Shown here piece after piece: positions 48,284 to 58,821 of a stretch of DNA of 64,000 nucleotides. The notes beneath the pieces are model-generated. The model searched no databases. It was not told the DNA's origin and saw only the letters and a list, made by a program, of their open reading frames with translations. Location: positions 2,542,001 to 2,606,000 of the forward strand of contig NC_070564.1 of the NCBI RefSeq assembly GCF_026914185.1. The letters run 5' to 3'. Both the position numbers and the translations under genes were made by a program. Numbering within the stretch: position 1 is the first letter of the stretch; each line of letters starts with the position of its first letter. Origin of the DNA: Puccinia triticina. Its lineage: Eukaryota > Basidiomycota > Pucciniomycetes > Pucciniales > Pucciniaceae.

Positions 48284-48962
48284 CAGTGGGTCATCTAATG
48301 TTTTTGGCGCCACATTTTTGAATGAAGAAGCTCAGGCCACAGCCGTTAAGTCATGAGATTGGCTGCAGGGGTGGAAAATAAGTTCCTAAGAATGATTATG
48401 AAATAAAAAAAAGTAAAAATAAAAAAATGAAAAATGTGGAAATTTTTCAATTTCTTGCAAATTTCTCAGAATGTTCGTTACTGTTCAAACCAAGGGGGGA
48501 GAAATTAGAGAGCAAAGTATGGCATACAACAAGAATGATAAAAAATGAAAAAATTTGAAACCATTTTCAATGATTTTTTGGGTGGATGGGTTATCAACCA
48601 ATTTCATTTGAACTCAGGGACTGTAGCCCAAATCACCACTAATTTGACTCAATTTATTTTATCCAATAAAAATCATTGGCAATGGTTTCAAAAATTTTCA
48701 TTTTTTATCATTCTTGTTGTATGCCATACTTTGCCCTCTAATTTCCCCCCCCTTGGTTTGAACAGTAACGAACATTCTGAGAAATTTGCAAGAAATTGAA
48801 AAATTTCCACATTTTTCATTTTTTTATTTTTACTTTTTTTTATTTCATAATCATTCTTAGGAACTTATTTTCCACCCCTGCAGCCAATCTCATGACTTAA
48901 CGGCTGTGGCCTGAGCTTCTGCATTCAAAAATGTGGTGCCAAAAACATTAGATGACCCACTG
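48284..48962. mobile_element. Tc1/mariner-like foldback element
   Basis: Inverted arms of about 290 bases start CAGTGGGTCATCTAATG and differ at only a few positions; TA flanks both sides (48282-48283, 48963-48964). CAGT ends with a TA target fit Tc1/mariner. No transposase. The small frame at 48545 lies across the arm and centre and is not a gene. Confidence 0.8.
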
Positions 48963-49030
48963 TACACTAATGAGTAATATTACTCGTGTAAAAATACCCC
49001 GTGAAAGTATTATGTAGACTTCTACAGATA

Positions 49031-49226
49031 GGGTGTTCAAAGTTGACTTGCATAAAATCATAACACCATAAAATCATAAAATTCTAAGCTGAAAAAATAT
49101 GTTGCACCCAAGCACTCAAATTAGAGCAACATTTCTAGAATGGTACATATGAAATCATCACTTGAAAGTTTTATGATTTTATGATTTTATGCATTGAAAA
49201 TTTTATGATTTCAACTTTGAACACCC
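49031..49226. mobile_element. Short MITE, GGGTGTTCAAAG termini, copy 2
   Basis: GGGTGTTCAAAGTTGA and its inverse bound 196 bases, closely matching copy 1 at 8453. Flanks are ATA and TTA, so the target is one mutation away from TTA. Confidence 0.75.
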
Positions 49227-49401
49227 TTAGAAGCTCTTTCACATGACAATTGGTTATAAACATGTCATGTGACAGAGTCAGGGAAATTAGTCTATTACAA
49301 TACAACTAAAATACCCACAGCCAAGCCCTTTTCACGGCTACAACCCTGGATACTCCCATAGGGAGAAAAGGACTCAGTGTTTACGCCCACTGAAGTCCCC
49401 T

Positions 49402-49412
49402 CTATAAATAGA
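49402..49412 (+). promoter_or_regulatory. TATA box in the Gypsy2 LTR
   Basis: TCTATAAATAG lies about 490 bases before the LTR end, in a position and context like the Gypsy1 box. Confidence 0.5.
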
Positions 49413-49904
49413 GGCCTATTTGGCCCTCAGGAAAAGATCCCCCAGACCATTCACCGCCCATAAACCGTAAGTTTGCCGTGAATATTCTCCTCTGCTACTA
49501 CTGTAGCCCCTTTTTCCTTTAAACCATCCCCAGCACGTAAAATCCACTGGATTAAACCTTTAAATATCAAAAATCCCTTATTAGCATATTTACAAGCTTT
49601 ATCCTTAAAATTAGTTGCCGTAAGACCCCCGCCTCTGACAAGCAGCCAATCAGCCTAAGCGCTTACCACCTACTTTTTACGCCAAATTTATTCCCTGTAA
49701 TTAATAATTATATATTATTAATTACATAATAAATCCTCCTCTTTTTAAAGAGTGTTTAAAACCCTTGTAGTGGCCAAATTACCACGTAACAAGTTTAGTA
49801 ATTTACATTACTAGTGTTATATCAGCACAGTTATAGTGCTAGGGCCCAAAAAACCCTTATTTTGACGGGTTTTTGCCCTAAGCTTCATAAACAGAGCTGT
49901 CATT

Positions 49905-49920
49905 TGGGGGCGTGATCGTG
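49905..49920 (+). promoter_or_regulatory. Primer binding site of Gypsy2
   Basis: TGGGGGCGTGATCGTG starts two bases after the LTR. First seven bases TGGGGGY are shared with Gypsy1. Confidence 0.5.
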
Positions 49921-50154
49921 TTTTTTTACCCAGAGTACCTGTCAAGGATAAAACTGACTTTTTGCTGAGTTTTTTCCTTATTTTTAGCAATTATCCCCAT
50001 AATTTTGCTGTCAGTACTTCAGTTTTTACATAAAAAACCATTAAAAACCACTAAACAAGTAAGAGTTTTTTCCTTGTTTCTGACTTATTGCGCAATAGAG
50101 ATAAAAACAGTAAAATACATATGAAAATACATAAAAACTAAACTATTAAAAACA

Positions 50155-53100
50155 CTAGAGGCCAAGGCGGCTCCGCCGCTGCAAATCCAATAAACAATAC
50201 TCAGGCTCATTCACCCCCTGCTAGTAGTGTCACACTAAAGCTCCCTCCAATTATAATTTCATCACAGCCCTTAAATCAACTTGTTTACATTGTTTCCACC
50301 TGCCAGAAAACTGGAGGATTCCTATTCCTCTAGATACACGGACTGCTTAGAATTGTTGAGAGACGTGTACATTCATTGGATTCCTTTAAACTACATGGGC
50401 ACTCTTGGATCTGATCTGGTTGTGGCAGGACTGTCCCCCAGCATTCCCAAGCATGATTTTATAAGTTGAACAGAGCCCCAAAGTTGCAGCCTTGCAGTTT
50501 CTATGTCTTTATGCTCAGCTTGATGATTCTGCAGCCTTAAAATTTACATGTGTATGTGATGGATGCAGAAAGCCAGCCTCTCTTCATTCTAATTAATCAC
50601 TTAAATGAAATGAATAACAAAATTCAGATAGGAAATGAAGGCAGAATGTTCCAAGAGGTCAAGAACAGGGGCGGACAGAAGAGGAAAGTCATACAACCTT
50701 GGTGAATTCAGAGCAGTTAGAGAAGTTGCACTGGTTATTGTCTTTGTCATTTTAGAGTGGAGATATGGAGCTTTCTTTGCTGGCCACGAGCTGGGTGGGC
50801 GAGGGGTAGGAAGGCACGAGTCGGGCGGCGGGTCGGGCAAGGATAGTCTGATGGTGGCCGACATTGACGCAGATGATGAGGGTGTGGAGGGGGCTGAGCT
50901 GCTTGCCGGTCTGGTCCAGCTTATCTGTCATTGCCCGAGAGGCTGTGTCCTAGGCTCTGGGTAGACGATGCGGCCAGGTAGGGCGTCGAGCGGCGCGTCG
51001 AGCCGGGATACACTTGGAATTGCTTGTGGTGCGGCAGACTCTCGCCCCCTTCGTAGCTGCCCTCCAAGTCTGAGTCTCCTTCCTCTCAGGCCGCCCCGGT
51101 CTCCTCAATTTGTTCACAGATTCCCCCGGCACCGATGACAATGAGGCCGACCTCAGTGACGCACTCACCCGGTAAGAAGCAAGAATTATTCCACATGCGG
51201 TGTACAGACACCCCTGTTTCTGTGTTTTTGCTCGAATTCTTCTCCTGCCCGGACCGACCAAAGCTCACCATCAGATTCAACAAGCAGGGAAAAATGGATT
51301 TAATTTTTGGTCCGCCCGGCCTATCCAAAGGTACCGAACGGCGCTGGCGAGCCTGGGTTTCAAACCGCACTTCCTGGTGACAAACCTCGTTGAGATTTGC
51401 TAAGCAAGGCCCGGGGCGGTGGTAAAGTCTTCCCAGACAGCGGCTTTACTATACTGGCGCCCATGGGGGCCAAAAAGGGCAATCATAAGAGATGCCTGCT
51501 CTACTACAGCGCAAGAATGGCTTACCAACTAAGCGAGCCAAGATTGGATCAACAACAAGATTGTTTGAGAAAGTAACGGTACTTGTTGATTGGAGAGCTG
51601 AGCCAAAGGCTTGCATATCCTTACCAAGACTTTATTGGAATGTCCAGAAGCAGATAATGATGGGAGGTCCTGCTGAGGTGGGGAGAAAGGTGGTGGAGGG
51701 CCCATCAGCGTGGAGCCAGAGTGCGGTGGACTTGGCGTGGGAGGAGATGGGGAGCAGGAGCTTGGTGACAGCGATCTCGGCGAAGAGCCGAGCAGGACGC
51801 TCAGCATCCTGTGGCCCGAGATCGCGGTGAGATGGCCCGAGTTCTGAACCAGCAGCAGCCGGGCCAGCTGGAAGGCATTCCGGTCCTCTGTCTTGCTGGC
51901 TTCTTGTTGGCTGTGGTAGCGCTGGGAGACCTGTGCGTAGAGGATGGCGAGTGATTTCTGGGGTTTGCCAACTGATTCTCGCCGCAGAGCAGGAAGGGCT
52001 GATCTGGTGTCTTCGTGGTGGTTCCTAATCATAAAGGTGGCTGGATGGCGATGTCGGCACCCAGACCGGGAGGGAAAAAGACCACCCTTTTGGTGGGTCA
52101 CTTCAGTTTGGTATTGAGCTTTTTCGAAAGGGCAGAACAATGAGATTGCTCGATTTTTTTGTGGGCTTTTTGTTACATTTCAGGGCACGTACAAGAAAGA
52201 TTATTGGTGAGGAGGAAGTCAGAACGTAGAAGAATTGCTACCCTAAAAAACAGAACCCGGAGAAATTAGTCAGAGAACATAAGTGACAAGAGCAGACAAA
52301 AACAAGTAGATCACCAGATTTAAAGTTAGACCAACTAAGTTTGTGAAGGTATGCCACCGTTTATGACTGCGAAAAGTCACAGCTCTGGTTTTACAGGCGG
52401 GATTCGCCGAGGGACAGCCCACGCGGAGAGTGTTGGCGACCAAGAGGATGTCCTGGTTGAGGCCGCCTGTGGTTAGAGGAATAATCATTTGGTATTTTGA
52501 CAATGGTAGCCGCCGCGGCGGTGACTGGCGTATGGGTTTAAGCAAATCAGCTGAATGGCAAAGGGTGTGGCTGTTGTACATAAGATTCCGTGTCAAGGGC
52601 AGGAAGCGTGGAGTACGGGCATTATTTGAACTGTTGAGAGTGTAACCAGTAACAACGGATAAGTTTTTTTGGTCATTGCCAGTGTCTAGGCAATGGGGAG
52701 CATGGCGGAGCGATTGAAGGGCAGGATTGCTTAATCAGATACAAGGCAGGCACATGGCGGTGGCATCGTTGACCAGGCTATGCCATCCAGGGTGGAGTTG
52801 GGCAAGAGAAGGCGAGGGATGGCCGGATGAGTCCGATGGGTACTTATATAAACCAGGGGATTGTTTTTATTTTAGGCCCAGGGCATCCTCTGCCGCTGAA
52901 CTTCCAGCGGACGGTTTGTCCTCGCCCCCCTCCGCTGTTGCACGTGCGCAGTCTGAGGGGCTGAAGAGTGGGCCCCCCACGGGTCTGCAGCCTTAGCTGC
53001 AGGCCGGGGGCCTTCACGTCCATCACTTTTGACCCGTGCGCTTGACACAGGCTGGGTGGTGAGCCTGTGGGCACGGCTTTGCCGATGTTGGAAGGCTGGT

Positions 53101-53326
53101 AGAGGCTTTCTTGTCAATAAAATCAGATTTTTCTCTTGTAAAATCCCCCTTTTTTGTATCTTGGTTTTTGTAGTAGGAAAACCCCAACTGTTTTGGTTTT
53201 TTTTGAACTTTTGTTGATGGGGAAACCCATGATGTTTTTTTTTTCTCATTTTGTATAATTTTAAGGGGGAACCCTTGATCTTAATTTTTTTAATTTTGGC
53301 AAAACTGTGTCTTTAATAAACTTGGA
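50155..53326 (-). mobile_element. Helitron H3, non-autonomous
   Basis: On the reverse strand starts TCCAAGTTTATTAAAG at 53326 and ends in a GCGGCGGAGCCGC hairpin, eight bases, CTAG at 50158-50155, between A and T. 3172 bp. It lies in the untranslated or intron part of Gypsy2 upstream of ORF1. The start region (53326 to about 52870) resembles those of H1 and H2. Confidence 0.85.
51529..52596 (-). other. Captured gene fragments in H3, unidentified
   Basis: Reverse frames at 52270-52596 (LPLSKYQMIIPLTTGGLNQD) and 51529-52140 (KSLAILYAQVSQRYHSQQEA, then FQLARLLLVQNSGHL) look like real protein. They are sense to H3. The second runs into a Ser/Pro-rich tail that may be past its exon border. No family recognised. 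Confidence 0.4.
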
Positions 53327-53362
53327 TATTTCTGCCATTTTATCTCATTACCCCGACTTTAG

Positions 53363-54299
53363 TGTCTGCTTCCGTGCCAGCCACTAAACTAGTTGGCAAC
53401 TACCCGGATACCACCAAATCCGCCGATCCGAAGACCGCGAAAGCCGATAAACCGGAGAAGAAAGCCGAACGCACCGCCTCTCTCCCACCAGGCTTCTTCC
53501 TTAGCCCGTACCAAGAGAGGAAACGACCGCACCCGGCTACGCTACCCGCCAGAATCATCAAACGACAGTTCGACCCGAAGGCCGCGGCATTGAAACTCCT
53601 AGAAGGTTAGTAAAACTAGATCGAACAGGTAATAAATACTACAAAACAAAAAACTAACAGACTCATCCCCAAATATGGTTGATACCAGATCAGGAAAAGA
53701 CCACTCAGCGAACCCTCCCCCCACCAAAAGAGGTCAAGGAAGGCGAGGCCGAGGAGGACGAGCTCGAGATAGTAACCAAGGAACCCCCTCGAGGTCAGTA
53801 TACACACCCTCCAAAAATACAAACAGAGAAATAGATGACTCTATACTAATGTCGCTTGGCCCCAGTCCTAAACAAAGCTCAGGAGGACGCGGTAGCGATA
53901 TTCAAAGCAACGAAGGCCGCTTATCTCAACGCGAAGAATTACGAAGAGATGGACCTCCTCAAATCCTACCTTGAGCAGGTCATATCATCGTTTCGAGTCA
54001 TCCAGAAGTTCCTCCCGTGGAAGGAGATACTCACGAAATACTCGGACGGGTGGAACCCATATACAGAACGGAAGCACATCAAAGTGCTCGAGAACAACAA
54101 GAAACCGGCAAAGGAAAGCATTGAGCGCAATCCGAAGAAGCCGTAAAAGATCCCGAAGATCGACCGATCCAAACCGGAAGCATTGGGATCAAAGCTGAAA
54201 CCGTACGAGCGAAAGCAGAAGAAAGGGGAGAACAAGTGGAAGGAAACTTTCAGAATGGCCCGAGTGTTGATGGAGGTAAAAGATGCCATTGAGGGGTAG
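53363..54299 (+). pseudogene. Gypsy2 ORF1, counterpart of Gypsy1 ORF1
   Basis: The first coding exon reads SASVPATKLVG after an acceptor TTTAG, just as Gypsy1 exon 2 reads SASIAAE after CTACAG. It is Lys- and Pro-rich, to a GTTAGT donor at 53606. A later exon set carries TTQRTLPPPKEVKEGE, AQEDAVAIFKATKAAYL and GWNPYTERKH, then a TAA at 54144-54146 and a helical, charged end stopping at TAG 54297-54299. The splice path between first and later exons is not settled because the phases I tried favour the other frame. No function known. Likely non-functional in this copy. Confidence 0.5.
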
Positions 54300-55094
54300 A
54301 CCACCATACTAACCAGCCCGAGCCTGTCGCCTCATCTTCCAAATCGTTCCATAATACCGAGCCTGTCTTACCCTCTGAACTTGTCTTACTGTCCGTGAAA
54401 GAACCTGTTGTACCTTCTGCTAAAGCATTTGCCTTACTGTCTGCCGAAGATGTCGTCTCAATGCCCGCGAAAGATACTATCTTATCATACGAACCTGCCT
54501 CACTATCCTCCAAAGACCGCATCTCAAAGTCTGCTAAAGAGCCTGTTTCACAATTTACTAAAGTGCCAAATATAAAGTCTTATCCACATGATAGCATTGT
54601 TAGTAGTCAAGAACCAGATACTATAGTCCAAGAACGTAATTACATTCCTCAATTAAAAACAAAAACAGTGAGACAAGAGGTCCAACGCTTAAATAAGCAG
54701 GAAAAACCCATCAAGACACAAAAAGAAGCAAAAACCAATAAAAAAGAGCACCTCAAAGAGCTTATTGACCCAAATGAGCCACTAGCACGCGTAGAAGATT
54801 TTTTTAATCAAATTTTGATTAAAAATATTGAGCACATTGATAGCAAAATCAATGCTATCCACCTTAACGTACATGATAGCGCCTTCAAAATTAAAAACTT
54901 GGCAGAAAATGCGGTAGAAAGCGCTAAAGATATTAAAAATATTGTACCAGAGGTCAAGAAAACTACAGGAACAATAGGACAAATAAGCAATATTAAATTA
55001 GGACTTGTAGATTATAATAATAGACTGCAAAAAGTGACAACAGAAATTCAGACAAATGCTAAAGAAAATACAGTAATTGCCAAATTAAATGCAA

Positions 55095-58000
55095 CTAGAG
55101 GCCAAGGCGGCTTCGCCGCTGCAAACCCCAGCACAGCAAGAGGCCACCAAGCTCAAATTCAAACTTGAAAATTTTTCCATAGTATTTCTCCCACTTTTCA
55201 GTGGAGGAAAACCTTTCAACAAAGCAACTTTACCAGGTATGTACAGGTTCCTATGAATTTTTTTTAGCCAGAGGTCTGGTGGAAAAGCTTTGGCACCACC
55301 CTAAACACTTGATAGGGCACTGTATAACCATTGCATGATTTTGCAGAACAGCCTGGGGGAACTTGAAAAAGACCCATAAGTTTGAGAAAATCAAACTTTG
55401 CTTTCTTCTTATTTGAAGTATGGATCACAAATAAGTCAGTTCAAAAGATTCAAGGGGACTCATTCAACACTCACCACAGTTTGACACATCTGAGAAAACT
55501 CAAAAAAAGAAAAATAACACCCAATCAGGACAGGCCTCATTTTGATTTTTCTTCTTCCCTCAGGATGCATGGCATTGCAGAAAAAAAAACCAACTAATCT
55601 CCAGCATCAGAAAAAATAAACTGAAATTGGCAGGTCAAAGGAGTCACAAATAACAAAATGTGGGGGAAGTGGGGGGGAGGGGGAAAAGAAAGGCAGAATT
55701 CACTAACCAGAGCATCAGTGCAGTTCAAAACATAGCTAAGCTGCAATCAAATATATAGGTTGGTTGGCTGAGACACAGTAGCCACTGAGTTTAGAGAAGA
55801 ACACAATGTTGTGCCCTTTTCCAACCTGAGTCAGGTCAGTTGCCCAACCACACAAGAGCAATGGTTTGATTGAGTCATGCAACTCCTTTGAGCATCCCAA
55901 GCATCCCAGAGGTGCAGCCAAATGAATTCAGTGAGGCTGGGCTTGAAGGAATGTGAGATGTAGGATGGGAACAACTTCAAGCTTCGGTGAAAGGGTGTTG
56001 ATTTCAGTACACATGTGTAACTTTTTGTCCCAAAGAAAGTGCTGCGTCCAACATCCTTGCTTCAATTTCTTGGATGCTGCTGCCACGCTTTTAGTCCAAT
56101 CACTTCAGGCGCCGGGGCTGGTCCCCAGCAAAGACAGTCTTGGGCTCAGCAGGCTGGAGTTCCTGTGCTTTTGGCGGAGATGATGACCTTAATGGGCAAG
56201 TTCACATGTGCGTAGTGCAGCTCATGAATGATGTGGCAGGTGTTGAAAACCAGCCTTGTCTTGGAATGGTTGATGAAGTACTTGACTGCTTTTGGCCTGA
56301 AGGCTTCGGGGAGTGAGATGATGACAAGAAAAGGTTGCTCAAAAGCGTCAAAAATCTAGCTTCTGGACAACGCAATGCATGAAGTTGGCCTTCTCACTCA
56401 TCTCCTAAGACGTGTGTTGATTATTGAGGTACCTTCATAGCTGGACTTATCGTGGTACATGGGCTTGTTGTCACCAGAAATGGAATTGTCTTGTTAATAG
56501 TAAACAAGTCTTGAAAAAAAGGAATCACCTCAAGAGTGAGAGTCTCTTCAGGCAAAAAGTGAAGGATCCTTTTTGAACAAAGGGGTGGAATCAACATAGA
56601 TCACGGATCTTCTTGACCTTGCTTCCAGTTATGCCCAAGCTCAACAATTCTGCCAGAAGAGCCTTGCAGTTCTTGATCACCGCTTGCGCTTAATCTACAA
56701 AGCTAGGCACGCTTAATGTACAAAGCTCGGCTTAGCCACAGCTATGGCCGCAATTTTGTGATTGTGTGGCCCGCCCTGGCAGCCCGCAAACACCGCCTTC
56801 TAGATTCAATCCTTGATTGTTTCATTTTTATCCTTTCAGAAACATATCATTCTTGACCGTGGTCATTGTGACATTTTTTGTTTGTCTTTATCACCACATC
56901 ATACTCCTCAAAGGGGTTGTTTTCCACTGGTTTGCCTATCAGTCCTGAGATATGGGCCATCTAGATTGTCAAACATCAAAATTTAACAAAAAAAAAGCTT
57001 TCATATCAAGGGGTGGAACGTGCTAGACTGAAATGAATCATCAAGAAAACACTCTTGCAATCAGCAATATACCCCAAGCATTTGTAGTCCCAATCGCAAG
57101 GATTAGTGCTGGCACCGAGCTAAATATCAAAAAAAAAGTGTTGTCAATTTCAGTTGCACACAAATGAACTCATTACGTTGGGTATACCGCATAAAGATGT
57201 CACTTGATACCCGGGTACCCGCCACAGGTGTGGGTACCTCCCCAAAAAACCACTAATTCTCAGCACCCGCACCCGCACCGGCACCCCTCTGAGGAGCAGG
57301 AAGCAGGTACCCGGGTACCTGCGGCAGGTACCCGCGGGTGTGGAGAATTTTTGCGGCTAAGTAAGCAAGGAAGCCTTCTCGGCCAGTTGGTGTATGTATA
57401 CCACCCCGCCGAGAGGAAGCCCTCTTGGCGAGCTGGTGTACGTGTTCCAGCCCGCCGAGAGAAAGCCCTCTTGGCGAGCTGGTGTACGTGTTCCAGCCCG
57501 CCGAGAGGAAGCCCTCTTGGCGAGCTGGTGTACGTGTTCCAGCCTGCCGAGAGGAAGCCCTCTCGGCGAGCTGGTATATGTATACCAGCCAGCCGAGAGG
57601 AAGCCCTCTCGGGAGCTGGCGTGAAGCCCTCTCGGGAGCTGGCGTGAAGCCCTCTCGGCGAGCTGGCGTGAAGCCCTATCGGCGAGCTGGCGTATGTATA
57701 CCAGCCAGCCGAGAGGAAGCCCTCTCGGCGAGCTGGTGGATGTATACCAGCCAGCCGAGAGGAAGCCCTCTCGGCGAGCTGGTGGATGTATACCAGCCAG
57801 CCGAGAGGAGCCAGCCAAGAGGAAGCCCTCTCGGCGAGCTGGTGGATGTATACCAGCCAGCCGAGAGGAGCCAGCCAAGAGGAAGCCCTCTCGGCGAGCT
57901 GGTGGATGTATACCAGCCAGCCTAGAGGAAGCCCTCTCGGCGAGCTGGTGTATGTATACCAGCCAGCCGAGAGGAAGCCATCTCGGCGAGCTGGTGGATG

Positions 58001-58821
58001 TATACCAGCCAGCCGAGAGGAAGCGCTCTCGGCGAGCTGGTGTATGTATACCAGCCAGCCGAGAGGAAGCCCTCTCGGCGAGCTGGTGGATGTATACCAG
58101 CCAGCCGAGAGGAAGCGCTCTCGGCGAGCTGGTAGATGTATACCAGCCAGCCGAGAGGAAGCCCTCTCGGCGAGCTGGTGGATGTATACCAGCCAGCCGA
58201 GAGGAAGCCCTCTCGGCGAGCTGGTAGATGTATACCAGCCAGCCGAGAGGAAGCCCTCTCGGCGAGCTGGTGGATGTATACCAGCCAGCCGAGAGGAAGA
58301 CATCTCGGCTGGCTGGTATAAAGATATTTTAGCTTTTTCTGGTCTAAATTGACATCTGCGGGGCCCGCTCCAATGAGCTTCCAAGCCCCCACCCGGGAGA
58401 GGGGGAAGGGTCCGAATATGGTCGAGGTCGATACAGATAGGTCGCGTGCGAGACCGTTGTGGATTGACAACGAGGCTTGGGCCGGGGCATTTGCGACGTG
58501 TGACAGCGGGTTTATTGAGGGTTGGGTGGCAACCCGCCGGCTATTTAATAGGGGAGGGGGAGGGGTGTTTCCCCCCCAGGGGATCCGGTTTCGTCCTACC
58601 CCCTCCCTGGAGCCCACTAATCATTTGATTAGGGCCTTCTTGATATCATTTTTGACCGGCCTTTTTTTGCCTGTTGCTGCTGCACTGGCTGGAAGGTCAA
58701 TCCGAGGCTCCCTCCAGGAGTTTGGGGATTATTTTTCAACATTTGGGGGCTTTTTGCTAAAGAACACAGGCCAAAACCATGTACTTGCCCGCGGTGATTC
58801 TGTGATTTTAATAAACTTGGA
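55095..58821 (-). mobile_element. Helitron H4, inserted in Gypsy2 gag
   Basis: On the reverse strand starts TCCAAGTTTATTAAAA at 58821 and ends with the GCGGCGAAGCCGC hairpin and CTAG at 55098-55095, between A and T. 3727 bp. Its excision leaves the Gypsy2 gag frame continuous across the site. It holds a 46-bp palindromic array, and about 2 kb (55170-57200) with no gene I can support. Confidence 0.92.
57367..58316. repeat. Tandem array, 46-bp palindromic unit, about 20 copies
   Basis: Each unit contains GCCGAGAGGAAGCCCTCTCGGC, itself a dyad, and CTGGTGGATGTATACCAG, a second dyad. Since 46 is not a multiple of three and stops are absent, many frames stay open on both strands; these are artefacts of the repeat. 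Some copies carry short deletions (57600-57680). Confidence 0.9.

Larger units (their letters stand above)
48028..49902 (+). repeat. Left LTR of Gypsy2, with two insertions
   Basis: TG..CA ends, 1875 bp including a 679-bp foldback element and a 196-bp MITE; about 995 bp without them. First 67 bases match the right LTR at 63792 apart from one change near the start. Confidence 0.8.

Noticed and set aside
48545..48799. 84-codon frame as a gene
   Set aside because: It lies across an arm and centre of the Tc1-like foldback.
57260..58384. Long frames over the array (up to 374 codons)
   Set aside because: They arise from a stop-free 46-bp repeat read in many frames; peptides are simple repeats.
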